Assembly: GCA_050262155.1 (NCBI GenBank)
Contig: CP189843.1
Location: 1,178,001 to 1,242,000, forward strand
DNA: 64,000 nucleotides
Direction: 5' to 3'
Source of the DNA: Parvimonas sp000223315
GTDB lineage: Bacteria; Bacillota; Clostridia; Tissierellales; Peptoniphilaceae
Below, piece by piece: positions 35,171 to 43,676 of this stretch; within the stretch, counting starts at the first letter, position 1; each line of letters starts with the position of its first letter. Under the pieces are notes generated by a model. It had not been told where the DNA came from, made no database searches, and saw nothing but the letters and a program-made list of their open reading frames with translations. Position numbers and translations under genes: made by a program.

Positions 35171-35707
35171 TTATTCTATTATATATGCACTTACAATTTC
35201 TCCATAATAAGCTGTATGATAATCCCTATTTGCTCCATAAAATTCTCCTGACACATTTTCAGGATAATTTTTTTCCTTTATTTCTTTTGGTATTGCATTT
35301 TCATCTTGTTTTTGTTTATAAATAACCTTACATTCAAAAGTTAAAGGCAATTCTTTAATAGCTGGAACATCTACAATTTCAGATTCAACTAAAGTTAAAT
35401 TCAAATCTTTAATTTTATCAGTATCTCTTCCTGACTTTGTACCACAAACTCCAATTATATTTTTATCAAAATCATTCAAAAAAATATTTACAGTAAATTC
35501 TCCACTTTCATCAAGTAGTTTTTTTGTATAACGACTTTCTCTAACAAATGCTGTAAAAATCGGTCTATTCCATTCTATTCCCAAAGTTCCCCAAGAAATT
35601 GACATTGTATTTACCTTTCCTTTTGACTTTGTAGTAAGCAAAACACCTTTTTCAACTGCCAACATTATTTCTTTCGCATAATCAAAAACATTAATTTTTC
35701 TTTTCAT
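35171..35707 (-). CDS. Flavin reductase-like domain protein (flavoredoxin type)
   Basis: A 178-residue FMN-binding split-barrel protein. NTMSISWGTLGIEWNRPIFT and AFVRESRYTKKLL are the usual flavin-contact segments of the flavin reductase-like/flavoredoxin family. It probably carries FMN and moves electrons in an anaerobic redox step; the partner is unknown. It lies nine bases downstream of thyA and is likely co-transcribed with it. Confidence 0.87.
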   Translation of the reverse strand: MKRKINVFDYAKEIMLAVEKGVLLTTKSKGKVNTMSISWGTLGIEWNRPIFTAFVRESRYTKKLLDESGEFTVNIFLNDFDKNIIGVCGTKSGRDTDKIKDLNLTLVESEIVDVPAIKELPLTFECKVIYKQKQDENAIPKEIKEKNYPENVSGEFYGANRDYHTAYYGEIVSAYIIE

Positions 35708-35716
35708 AATTTTCTC

Positions 35717-36547
35717 CTAAATTGCAATCGGAATATCTTTTATTTGTTCTCCGCATTTATAATTTTCTATTATAACATCATCTGATGTAAAATCGTAAAA
35801 GTTTTTAACATCAGGATTTAAAGTAACCTTTGGAGCAGGAAATTTTTCTCTAGTAATAAGTTCTTTTATAATCGGAACATGTCTATCATAGATATGAGCA
35901 TCAGCTATTACATGAACAAGCTCTCCAACTTCCAAATTACATTCTCTAGCAAGCATATGAATCAAAATTGCATATTGACAAACATTCCAATTATTTGCTG
36001 CCAAAATATCTTGACTCCTTTGATTTAAAATAGCATTCAGCTTGTTCCCTGTAACATTAAAAGTCATACTATATGCACAAGGATATAAATTCATTTCAGA
36101 TAAATCTTCATGAACGTAAATATTTGTAATTATTCTTCTACTATAAGGATTGTTTTTCAAATCGTAAATAACTCTATCAACCTGATCAAACATCCCTTCC
36201 TTATATTTATGTTTAACTCCAAGCTGATAACCGTAAGCCTTTCCGATACTTCCGTTTTCATCAGCCCATTCATCCCAAACATGACTCTTTAAATCCTTAA
36301 TATTATTGGACTTCTTTTGCCATATCCAAAGCATTTCGTCAGTACATAATTTTATGGCTGTTTTTCTAAGTGTAAGTGCAGGAAATTCTTCCGCCAAATT
36401 GTATCTATTTACAACTCCAAATTTTTTTATCGTATATGCCTTTGTTCCATCCTCCCAAACAGGACGAACTTTTTCTCCTTTTGTATCTACTCCATTTTCA
36501 AGTATATCTTTACACATTGAAATAAATATATCATCTGCTCTACTCAT
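35717..36547 (-). CDS. thyA: Thymidylate synthase (ThyA)
   Basis: Methylates dUMP to dTMP with methylene-tetrahydrofolate. It has 276 residues. The nucleophile Cys is in YPCAYSMTF (instead of the common PPCH), with NQRSQDI, CQYAILIHML and DAHIYDRHVPI for dUMP and folate binding. The PCxY form, the LLWIWQ-like EMLWIWQKKSN segment and the YDFTSDD tail match the Bacillus/phage phi3T ThyA subgroup. The C-terminus is PIAI. The ATG follows TAGGAG. No dihydrofolate reductase gene is nearby; folate uptake (folT) is encoded elsewhere in the window. Confidence 0.95.
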   Translation of the reverse strand: MSRADDIFISMCKDILENGVDTKGEKVRPVWEDGTKAYTIKKFGVVNRYNLAEEFPALTLRKTAIKLCTDEMLWIWQKKSNNIKDLKSHVWDEWADENGSIGKAYGYQLGVKHKYKEGMFDQVDRVIYDLKNNPYSRRIITNIYVHEDLSEMNLYPCAYSMTFNVTGNKLNAILNQRSQDILAANNWNVCQYAILIHMLARECNLEVGELVHVIADAHIYDRHVPIIKELITREKFPAPKVTLNPDVKNFYDFTSDDVIIENYKCGEQIKDIPIAI

Positions 36548-36687
36548 AATTATCTCCTAAAATTATTCTACAATAAGAATAACATTTTTATTAAAAAAAG
36601 GCAAATTCATTAAAGTGTTTTTCACAACATATTGCTTATAGCTTTTGCTATATTTCAAAATATTTTTAATTTCTATATTAAAAATAC

Positions 36688-36716
36688 TTGATTTAAGTTT
36701 TGTGATATGGTATAAT
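36688..36716 (+). promoter_or_regulatory. Promoter of rpmE
   Basis: TTGATT (36688-36693) and a perfect TATAAT (36711-36716) are 17 bases apart. Confidence 0.82.
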
Positions 36717-36759
36717 ACCTAAAGTGATTAATTTACAATATTTAAGTGAGGTGAATACA

Positions 36760-37005
36760 ATGAAAAAGGGAATACATCCAGAATATAATAAAGTAGTTTT
36801 TATGGATACAACAAGTGGATATAAATTCATCTGTGGTTCAACAAAAACTTCAAATGAAACAATAGAAATGGAAGACGGTAACACTTATCCATTAATTAAA
36901 ATCGAAATCAGTTCTGACTCTCACCCATTCTACACAGGTCGTCAAAGATTTGTTGAAAAAGGTGGTAGAATTGAAAAATTCAAAAAAAGATACAATATGG
37001 ACTAG
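36760..37005 (+). CDS. rpmE2: 50S ribosomal protein L31, type B
   Basis: It has 81 residues starting MKKGIHPEYNKVVFMDTTSG. It has the type B features: no CxxC zinc pair, SDSHPFYTGRQRFVEKGGRI and a KKRY tail. In bacteria with both forms, type B replaces the zinc form when zinc is scarce; here no Zur box was recognised in front of it, so it may be the only L31. The ATG at 36760 follows GAGGTGA. A promoter and terminator flank it. Confidence 0.95.
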   Translation: MKKGIHPEYNKVVFMDTTSGYKFICGSTKTSNETIEMEDGNTYPLIKIEISSDSHPFYTGRQRFVEKGGRIEKFKKRYNMD

Positions 37006-37006
37006 T

Positions 37007-37032
37007 AAAAAGCAGAGCAATCTGCTTTTTTT
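37007..37032 (+). terminator. Intrinsic terminator after rpmE
   Basis: Stem AAAAAGCAGA / TCTGCTTTTT with a GCAA loop and a run of T's. Confidence 0.92.
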
Positions 37033-37135
37033 GTTGCAAAAAATCAGGGGCTTTAGGAGATTTCTCGACTATTGCTTGTTTACAAAAAATAGTATTTATG
37101 AAAGAAACTCTATAATAATTTTAGTATGTATCTTC

Positions 37136-37258
37136 GATACATTTACTTTTGCTAAAGCAAAAGTATGAGATTTCTCCGTTTCGCTAACGCTACAGTCGAA
37201 ATGACGGATAAGGAAAAAAACTTTGTTTAATAGCTTACCGTTAAATGTAAATCAGCTT
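37136..37258 (+). repeat. Family-1 repeat, 123-base direct copy 1
   Basis: Identical over 123 bases to 37614-37736. It contains ACTTTTGCT-AA-AGCAAAAGT and GAGATTTCTCCGTTTCGCTA then ACGCTACAGTCGAAATGACG, and extends into AATAGCTTACCGTTAAATG. Confidence 0.92.
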
Positions 37259-37332
37259 ACGATTTATTTTAAAAAATTATAACAAATAAAATATTTAACA
37301 TCATAAAACTTAACAAATAAAAACTCCCAACA

Positions 37333-37471
37333 TGTCATCTCGACCGTAGTTGAGCAAAGCGAAACGAAGTGAATCTAGCCCTAACTTAGATTATTTACAA
37401 GTAAATAATCAATAGTAGGTCTGACATAGTCATTGTAGTATTATCTAATACAATGACTATGGAAATCTCAT
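37333..37471 (-). repeat. Family-1 repeat, inverted copy with a different central hairpin
   Basis: Reverse complement of the full element: GAGATTTCCATAG ... GTCAGACCTACTAT ... CTAAGTTAGGGCTAGATTC ... GGTCGAGATGACA. In place of the CCAAATC/GATTTGG hairpin of copies A and B it has a 13-base perfect stem CATAGTCATTGTA / TACAATGACTATG (37425-37461). The GATTATTTAC / GTAAATAATC hairpin is kept. Confidence 0.85.
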
Positions 37472-37613
37472 AAAGCTCCATTATGTAGAACTAAATTTAT
37501 GTAGTTGATTATTCCAAAAATAACTATTTAGAAAAGTTTTTTACTTATTTTTGCTAATAACAAGAAATAGTATTTATAAAAGAAATTCTAAAATAATTTT
37601 TCTATGTATCTTT

Positions 37614-37736
37614 GATACATTTACTTTTGCTAAAGCAAAAGTATGAGATTTCTCCGTTTCGCTAACGCTACAGTCGAAATGACGGATAAGGAAAAAAACT
37701 TTGTTTAATAGCTTACCGTTAAATGTAAATCAGCTT
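37614..37736 (+). repeat. Family-1 repeat, 123-base direct copy 2
   Basis: Identical to 37136-37258; the match stops at ATCAGCTT on the right side of both. Confidence 0.92.
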
Positions 37737-37762
37737 CAAAATATCTGAATAATTTCCTCAAC

Positions 37763-37789
37763 AAAAAAGAGCTGTTTTTACAGCCCTTT
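37763..37789 (-). terminator. Intrinsic terminator after the small coupled gene
   Basis: Stem AAAGGGCTGT / ACAGCTCTTT (one mismatch) with a run of T's on the minus strand. Confidence 0.85.
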
Positions 37790-37793
37790 TAAA

Positions 37794-38024
37794 TTAACAA
37801 CCACCTTTTAATTTTTTACTTCTTATATAAATCTTTGGGAATTTATCATGTTGATTAAAATATCCCATAAGTTCAAAAAATTGAAAAGCTCTTTTTTGTT
37901 GATCAACGGTCATATTTGTTTTTTCTTTAATAAGTTTTTTAGCCCTTTTTGAATAAACAAAATATCCTTCAGAATTTATATCTTTAATAACTATATCATA
38001 TAAATCATAATACTCTTGCTTCAT
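37794..38024 (-). CDS. Small protein coupled to the ABC exporter genes
   Basis: It has 76 residues, MKQEYYDLYDIVIKDINSEG onward, soluble, with a lysine-rich middle (YSKRAKKLIKEKTNMTVDQQ) and a GGC end. It is not recognised; the size and helix-rich make-up would allow a small winged-helix or adaptor protein. The ATG at 38024 lies 20 bases inside the end of the exporter gene, behind AAAAGGGGA, so its translation is coupled. The longer frame to 38075 lies wholly over the exporter and lacks a site. A terminator follows, so it closes the operon. Confidence 0.65.
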   Translation of the reverse strand: MKQEYYDLYDIVIKDINSEGYFVYSKRAKKLIKEKTNMTVDQQKRAFQFFELMGYFNQHDKFPKIYIRSKKLKGGC

Positions 38025-39759
38025 TATTGTCCCCTTTTGCAGATTGAATTTCATACCAAGTTTTATATTTACCATTCAAAGCGATAAGCTCATCATGAGT
38101 ACCGGTCTCTAAAACTTTTCCGTTTTCTATCATAACTATTGTATCACAATTCTTTACTGTGGACAATCTATGTGCAATAATCATCGTACTTCTACCCTGT
38201 TTCAAAACATCAATTCCATAATTGATTATTTTTTCCGTTTCAGTATCAATATTTGCAGTTGCTTCATCCAAAATTAAAACTTTTGGATTTCTTACAATGG
38301 CTCTTGCAAAGCAAATGATTTGTTTTTCTCCAAGAGATAAATCCGAACCGCTTATCGCCAATTCATAATCTAAATTATCATTTCTTTTTTGTAAAAGATT
38401 TTTACCACCAACTTTTATAATCGCATCTAAAACTTCACTTTCAGTTATATTTTCTTCTTTAAGAGTGATATTATCTCTTATACTTCCTGTGAAAATATAT
38501 GGGTCTTGGAGAACTACAGCCATTTGTTTTCTGTAAGATGCTTTACTTAATGTTTTTATATTTTGTCCGTCAAGTAAAATTTCTCCTTTTTGATTGTCGT
38601 AAAATCCTAAAATCAAATTCATTATAGTTGACTTTCCACTTCCGGTAGCACCTACAAAGGCAATAGACTTTCCTTTGTCTAATTTAAAATTAACATCCTT
38701 TAAAACAGGAACATTTTCTTTGTACTCAAAGCCTACATTTTTAAATTCAATATTTCCTTCAAGGTCAATTTCTCTATCCGTAGTTTTTTCTTCTTCTATT
38801 TCAAAAATTTTGATTATTCTGTCGCAAGAAACAAGTGCAGTCTTATATCTATTTATTTGTGATAAGAAATTCATAAAAAGCCTTAAAATTCTTTTATTAT
38901 ATTCAATTAAAATATACAAAATCCCTACACTCAATCCCAAGCCATTAATCTTTAAAATTGTAAATACTAAAACTATCATAGCATTTGTAAAAATCATAGT
39001 AAAATCAATTAAATTCCAAGAGAATAAAGCATTTAATATAGTTCTTTTGATATAATTTTTTTCAACTTCCTTATTTTCTTTTTCAAAAGACTCAATCATC
39101 AAATCTTCATTTCCATAGACTTGAATTACAGGTAATGATTTAATCGTTTCATTATAAATTGAGCTTGTAATTCCCTCATGTTTTCTTATTGTTTTAGTAA
39201 CTGCTGTAAGTTTTTCTCCGTAATATTTAGTTACCATATACATAAGTGGTAAATAAATTAAAACAATTAATAACAGATATGGACTGATATAAAACATAAC
39301 AGTAAGCATCATTGCCAAATTCAACACAAAACCCAAAAGATCATTTAAAAGAGTTTGATATAACTCTTTAATTGTATTAGTATCTGTTGTAAATCTTGAA
39401 ACCAAATCTCCGGCATAAGAGCTATCAAAATATTGCATTTTAAAGTTTTGCATATGTCTTATTAAACTGAATTGAATTTTATATGCAATATTACAAGATA
39501 GTTTATTAAAACAAATTCTTACAAAGAATAAAAATACTAAAAGCAATACATTAAGTCCCAGATATAATAGTGCTTTTTGAACAATAAAAGAATAAAAATT
39601 TTCCATATTGACTAAATCTGCATCTATAATTGAAGAAATTACAGTCGGTAAATATACATCAAGAAAAACTCTAAATACAGTACAGATTGAGCCTGTAAAA
39701 AACAGGAATTTTTCTTCTAAAAGGTAGGAAGTTAAAAATTTTAATTTACTATTTTTCAT
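38005..39759 (-). CDS. ABC exporter half-transporter, BmrD-like partner
   Basis: It has 584 residues: six membrane helices (about 15-310) and an ATPase domain with VGATGSGKSTIMNL, Walker B VLILDEATANID (catalytic Glu present) and a degenerate signature DLSLGEKQIICFARAI in place of LSGGQ. The start ATG at 39759 follows AAGGAGG and overlaps the stop of the partner gene by 11 bases. In heterodimeric exporters such as BmrCD and TM287/288, one subunit's degenerate signature completes the other's degenerate ATP site; that is the pattern here. Likely a drug or lipid exporter. Confidence 0.92.
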   Translation of the reverse strand: MKNSKLKFLTSYLLEEKFLFFTGSICTVFRVFLDVYLPTVISSIIDADLVNMENFYSFIVQKALLYLGLNVLLLVFLFFVRICFNKLSCNIAYKIQFSLIRHMQNFKMQYFDSSYAGDLVSRFTTDTNTIKELYQTLLNDLLGFVLNLAMMLTVMFYISPYLLLIVLIYLPLMYMVTKYYGEKLTAVTKTIRKHEGITSSIYNETIKSLPVIQVYGNEDLMIESFEKENKEVEKNYIKRTILNALFSWNLIDFTMIFTNAMIVLVFTILKINGLGLSVGILYILIEYNKRILRLFMNFLSQINRYKTALVSCDRIIKIFEIEEEKTTDREIDLEGNIEFKNVGFEYKENVPVLKDVNFKLDKGKSIAFVGATGSGKSTIMNLILGFYDNQKGEILLDGQNIKTLSKASYRKQMAVVLQDPYIFTGSIRDNITLKEENITESEVLDAIIKVGGKNLLQKRNDNLDYELAISGSDLSLGEKQIICFARAIVRNPKVLILDEATANIDTETEKIINYGIDVLKQGRSTMIIAHRLSTVKNCDTIVMIENGKVLETGTHDELIALNGKYKTWYEIQSAKGDNNEARVL

Positions 39760-41491
39760 CTTCTTCCTCCTTATCCAAACTTTGATACTCAAATTGTTCC
39801 TTATACCAAGAATCTCTTGAAATAAGTTCTTCATGTGTACCTCTGTCGATTATTTCTCCACTGTCCATAACTAAAATCAAATCAGAATGTTCAACTGCAG
39901 AAATTCTATGAGAAATAATTATATTTGTCCTATTTTTTCTATTTTCCTTAAGAGAATTTACAATTTTACTTTCAGTATTCGCATCAATTGCAGAAAAAGA
40001 ATCATCTAAAATTAAAATTTCAGGATCCCGATATAAAGCTCTGGCAAGAGAAATTCTTTGCTTTTGTCCTCCGGAAAGTCCAAGTCCACGTTCTCCAACA
40101 ATAGTTTCAAGTCCTTTTTCTAAATTTTGTATATCTTTGTAAAAGTCTGCCTTTTTTAGAACATTTATAATTTTTTCGTCATTTTCTGCAATACTTCCAA
40201 ACAAAATATTTTCTCTGACTGTTTTAGAAAGTAAAATATTTTCTTGACTTACATATCCGAATTTATTTCTTACTGACGTAATATCATAGTCTTCATAAGG
40301 AATATCATTTATAAAAATCCTATTTTTATCAAAATTATAAAATCTTAAAATCTGTTTAACTAATGTACTCTTTCCACTTCCACTTTTTCCAACTATTCCT
40401 AAAGTTTCTCCTTTATTTAACTTAAAACTGATGTCTTTAAGTGAAACTTCTTTTTCTCCGGGATAAATAAAAGAAAAGTTTTTAAATTCCATAGTGGAAA
40501 AGTTCTCTAAAATCTTATCTCCATTTTCTATTTCCGTCTTATCATCAAGTAAAAGATTTATTCTATTTATTGAAACCAGAGCTCTTTTATAAGTATTTAT
40601 ACAATCTCCAAGTCCCCAGAAAGACCAAGCTAAAGTTTCTCCAAGTCCAAAAAATACCACTAACTTTCCAATTGTAATACTACCATCTCTTACTAAAAAT
40701 GCTCCGTAAAAAAGTCCTATAATCATAGAAATTACTCTTATAAAAGAATTTGAAAGAAATGTTAACATCCATAGATTAGCTTCCATATAAGCTAAATCAA
40801 AATAATATTTAATGATTTTAGAAATATTTTTTTGTCTTACTTCTTCATTTACATAACTTTTTATAAGTTTTATTCCCTCAATTATTTCTAAAATCTCCTG
40901 ACTAGACTTTCCAAAAGTTAAATTCATTTCTTCACTTACTTTTCCAACTTTTTTACTTACTATATTTGTAATAATAGCTGTAAAGATAAAAGGAAACATA
41001 ACCGCAATCGTCAGCTTCCAAGATAGGAAAAATACTAAATATGATGCACATATTAAAGGCATAAACATAGAATCACAAACTAATAGAATTCCAAAACTGA
41101 AATATTCAAATATATATTTAGTTTCATTATCTGCAAGTCCAATTACATCTCCTGCAGTATTTTTTTGAAAAAAGTCGGGAGATTTTTTTAAAATTTTTCT
41201 AAAAATTATATCTTTATAGTACATCTTAAGTTTTGCCCCCGAGCCAAAGACCAAATATGAAAAAGTCATAAAGCTTAAAAAGTTAATCACTCCCAAAAAT
41301 ATCATTAAAGCTACATATTTATAAATTTTTGTAACATCAAAATTCGGACTTTTAAACAAATCCACAATTGTTCCGGTTAAAGTTACTATATAAATTAAAA
41401 TAAAACCACTAATTATATCAAAGACACAACCAAGTAAAAATCTGGTTTTTGCCTTTTTAAAGCCGTCTCGGACAGCCAAATAAATCCCCAT
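39749..41491 (-). CDS. ABC exporter half-transporter, BmrC-like partner
   Basis: It has 580 residues with six membrane helices, then VGKSGSGKSTLVKQIL, a canonical signature GLGLSGGQKQRISLARAL, and Walker B ILILDDSFSAIDA in which Asp replaces the catalytic Glu. This subunit therefore carries the degenerate Walker B side of the non-hydrolysing site, complementary to the partner encoded downstream. The ATG follows GAAGGTGA. The lacI gene lies upstream on the same strand, separated by a terminator hairpin; no separate promoter is evident between them. Confidence 0.92.
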   Translation of the reverse strand: MGIYLAVRDGFKKAKTRFLLGCVFDIISGFILIYIVTLTGTIVDLFKSPNFDVTKIYKYVALMIFLGVINFLSFMTFSYLVFGSGAKLKMYYKDIIFRKILKKSPDFFQKNTAGDVIGLADNETKYIFEYFSFGILLVCDSMFMPLICASYLVFFLSWKLTIAVMFPFIFTAIITNIVSKKVGKVSEEMNLTFGKSSQEILEIIEGIKLIKSYVNEEVRQKNISKIIKYYFDLAYMEANLWMLTFLSNSFIRVISMIIGLFYGAFLVRDGSITIGKLVVFFGLGETLAWSFWGLGDCINTYKRALVSINRINLLLDDKTEIENGDKILENFSTMEFKNFSFIYPGEKEVSLKDISFKLNKGETLGIVGKSGSGKSTLVKQILRFYNFDKNRIFINDIPYEDYDITSVRNKFGYVSQENILLSKTVRENILFGSIAENDEKIINVLKKADFYKDIQNLEKGLETIVGERGLGLSGGQKQRISLARALYRDPEILILDDSFSAIDANTESKIVNSLKENRKNRTNIIISHRISAVEHSDLILVMDSGEIIDRGTHEELISRDSWYKEQFEYQSLDKEEEDEK

Positions 41492-41512
41492 TTAATCACC
41501 TTCTTCCATTTC

Positions 41513-41544
41513 AAAAAAAGCTCTTCAAAAAGAAGAGCATTTTT
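41513..41544 (-). terminator. Terminator or attenuator between lacI and the exporter pair
   Basis: Stem GCTCTTC / GAAGAGC with an AAAAA/TTTTT loop and seven T's on the minus strand. Since no promoter is visible after it, partial read-through from lacI into the exporter genes is plausible. Confidence 0.85.
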
Positions 41545-41558
41545 TAAATTTTATTTAC

Positions 41559-42572
41559 TTATTTTTTCTTAAAAGTTGCAACTGATCCTCTTTCAATTAT
41601 TCTTGAAGGTAGGATAGTAACATCTTTTAATTTTTCTTCATTTCTAAGTTCCTTAATCAACTTTCTCATAGAAATTGCACCCATATCATAATATGGTTCT
41701 TCTATTGTTGTAAGAGCAGGTCTGTAAATTGAAGCAATTAAATCATCTCCAAACCCTGCAACTGAAATGTCTTGCGGAACTTTAAGACCGTTATCGTAAC
41801 AATAACTAATAAAACCGATAGCTAAAGCATCTTCACTCGCAAAAACTACAGTTGAATTATTTTCCTTGATAAGTTTGAAAATTTCTTCTCCCATATCATA
41901 TCCTGTTTGAACTGTAATATCTTTTGCATTTATAAGTGCTGATTTTACTTTTCTTTCTGCAACAGCTTCATTAAATCCTGCAAGTTTTTCTCTACCGATT
42001 CTACTTGTAATATCTTCACTTATAAAAACGATACTTTTATGTCCTTCATCTACAAGATAATTTGTCATCTTATTACAAGTTGATTTGTAATCTATACTTA
42101 CAGTATGCTCATCTGTATATTCATAAAATTTATCAAGTCTTACAAAAGGAATATTTTTACTTTTCAACTTAAACAGTATTTCAGGATTAATCTTTTCACT
42201 AATCATAATTATCCCTTCAACCTGTTTAGTACACATAAATTCGATAATCTTATGCTCTACTTCAATATCTCCGTATGTACTTGAAAGTAAAATATCGTAA
42301 TTATACATTCTTCCGATTTCTTCAATTCCTCTAATAATTTGTGCCATATATGAAATGCCAATGTCTTTCACAATAACACCAATCATATTTGATTTTCTCA
42401 TTACAAGACTTCTTGCCAATTCATTAGGCTTAAAATCCAATTTCTTTATCGCATCTAAAACCTTTCTTCTGGATTCCGGACTTACAGGTTTTGATTCATT
42501 CATAACTCTGGAAACAGTTGAGATAGAAACTCCTGCTAACTTTGCTACATCTTTTATTGTAGGTGCTGACAT
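41559..42572 (-). CDS. LacI/GalR-family transcriptional regulator (CcpA-like)
   Basis: It has 337 residues: an N-terminal helix-turn-helix TIKDVAKLAGVSISTVSRVM, a hinge helix region (KPNELARSLVMRKS), and a periplasmic-binding-protein-like effector domain ending ILPSRIIERGSVA. The helix-turn-helix and IARGIEEI-like IIRGIEEIGRMYNYDILLSS resemble CcpA, but a sugar-specific regulator is equally possible. A TAAATCGTTTA site between its -35 and -10 suggests autorepression. Confidence 0.93.
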   Translation of the reverse strand: MSAPTIKDVAKLAGVSISTVSRVMNESKPVSPESRRKVLDAIKKLDFKPNELARSLVMRKSNMIGVIVKDIGISYMAQIIRGIEEIGRMYNYDILLSSTYGDIEVEHKIIEFMCTKQVEGIIMISEKINPEILFKLKSKNIPFVRLDKFYEYTDEHTVSIDYKSTCNKMTNYLVDEGHKSIVFISEDITSRIGREKLAGFNEAVAERKVKSALINAKDITVQTGYDMGEEIFKLIKENNSTVVFASEDALAIGFISYCYDNGLKVPQDISVAGFGDDLIASIYRPALTTIEEPYYDMGAISMRKLIKELRNEEKLKDVTILPSRIIERGSVATFKKK

Positions 42573-42600
42573 TTTATCACTCCTTTAAAATAAATATATA

Positions 42601-42629
42601 ATTATAATTAAATCGTTTACAAACTTCAA
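42601..42629 (-). promoter_or_regulatory. Promoter of lacI with operator in the spacer
   Basis: Minus-strand TTGAAG (42624-42629) and TATAAT (42601-42606) are 17 bases apart. The spacer holds TAAA-TCG-TTTA (42609-42619), a LacI-type inverted repeat, in the classic repressing position. The overlapping TTGTAAACGATTTAA differs from the CcpA cre consensus at one key base. Confidence 0.75.
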
Positions 42630-42750
42630 CATAATTATATCATAGTTTTTAATAAAATAAAACAGTTAAGGAAAATAAATTCACAAAATTTTCCTAAAAA
42701 TACATAATTTTCTAATAATAAAAAATTTTTCAAAATTAAATTTTCACAAT

Positions 42751-42785
42751 AAAAAAAAACTGTAAAATGATTTTCATTTTACAGT
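42751..42785 (-). terminator. Intrinsic terminator of the ABC-2 operon
   Basis: A 12-base perfect stem ACTGTAAAATGA / TCATTTTACAGT and a run of T's on the minus strand close the operon that starts at 47192. Confidence 0.93.
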
Positions 42786-42791
42786 AAAATT

Positions 42792-43667
42792 TTACTTTTT
42801 AATTTTAATATACAAGCTGTAAAAAATAGTAGAAATAATCAATGCAATAAAACATATTCCTATTTCTATTCCTATATAATTAATCATAGCCTTATTTACA
42901 GGTAAAAATCCTCCTGTCAAATCAGAAAACACAGGATAATTAAAAGTATTTTTCCACTTCCAAAGATAAGAAAAAACTAAACTTAACCCAAACTGACTTA
43001 TTATCAATATAATATTAATAGCAAAAGAAATCATAGCCTTTCCAATTATAAAACTCGTCTTTTTCATTGGAAGTGTAAATAAAAATCCCTTATGATAATA
43101 AAAATCTAAATATGTTGTTATAAAGAAATAAGATAGAGTTACCAAAAAAATTACAGCTAGAATATACTTTATATTATTATATTCAAGCAAAACACCGTCT
43201 AAAGGGGCTTCTTCATATTGAAAAGTTCCATTTACTTTAATTATTTCGGATAACCTTTCTTTTTCGTGATTAGCATAACTTTTTGACATAGAAAAATTTA
43301 TTTCATTTTCCTTAATTTCAATGATTTTTTCGTACATCAAAATTGCACTTTCCATATAAGCTCTATCGTCTCCGCTATGCTTTAGCTTTAAAGTCTTTTC
43401 TGATATTTCAAGAGATTTTTTTAACAAATCCATTTTATCTTTATCAGCAGAATATATACAAGGTGACTTTCCATCAGCAGGATATAAAATATCTCCTATT
43501 CCTTTTTTTATCATAAGTAATTCATGCTTTTTATCTGTATCGACTTGTTGATAATTTAAATAATTTTTATAAAATAGAGAAGCTAATAAAACTAATATAA
43601 CTCCTAAAATTACTACAAATATTCTACTTCTTATAAATTTTTTACATTCTAATATCAAAGTATTCAT
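42792..43667 (-). CDS. ABC-2 type permease (operon's third membrane protein)
   Basis: It has 291 residues with one N-terminal membrane helix (about 15-35), a soluble region of about 120 residues, then five further helices, the layout of ABC-2 permeases with an extracellular domain. It is not closely similar to the two long permeases upstream. The start is the ATG at 43667; a GTG at 43676 directly abuts the ATPase stop. It is encoded after the ATPase with no gap, so it is part of the same complex or operon. Confidence 0.82.
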   Translation of the reverse strand: MNTLILECKKFIRSRIFVVILGVILVLLASLFYKNYLNYQQVDTDKKHELLMIKKGIGDILYPADGKSPCIYSADKDKMDLLKKSLEISEKTLKLKHSGDDRAYMESAILMYEKIIEIKENEINFSMSKSYANHEKERLSEIIKVNGTFQYEEAPLDGVLLEYNNIKYILAVIFLVTLSYFFITTYLDFYYHKGFLFTLPMKKTSFIIGKAMISFAINIILIISQFGLSLVFSYLWKWKNTFNYPVFSDLTGGFLPVNKAMINYIGIEIGICFIALIISTIFYSLYIKIKK

Positions 43668-43676
43668 AACATTCAC

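Larger units (their letters stand above)
37033..37762. other. Gene-free repeat field between rpmE and the ABC exporter locus
   Basis: About 730 bases without a credible gene. It holds two identical 123-base family-1 copies in direct orientation (478 bases apart), one inverted family-1 copy between them with a different central hairpin, and shared flanking modules (AATAGTATTTATnAAAGAAA, TGTATC-TTC/TTT-GATACA) also found at 5.5-6.1 kb. Confidence 0.85.

Noticed and set aside
37136..37736. Insertion sequence in the 37 kb repeat field
   Set aside because: No transposase frame exists; the direct copies are only 123 bases and non-coding.
42609..42623. Firm CcpA cre site at the lacI promoter
   Set aside because: The sequence misses a conserved base of the cre consensus, and the regulator's own family site explains it as well.
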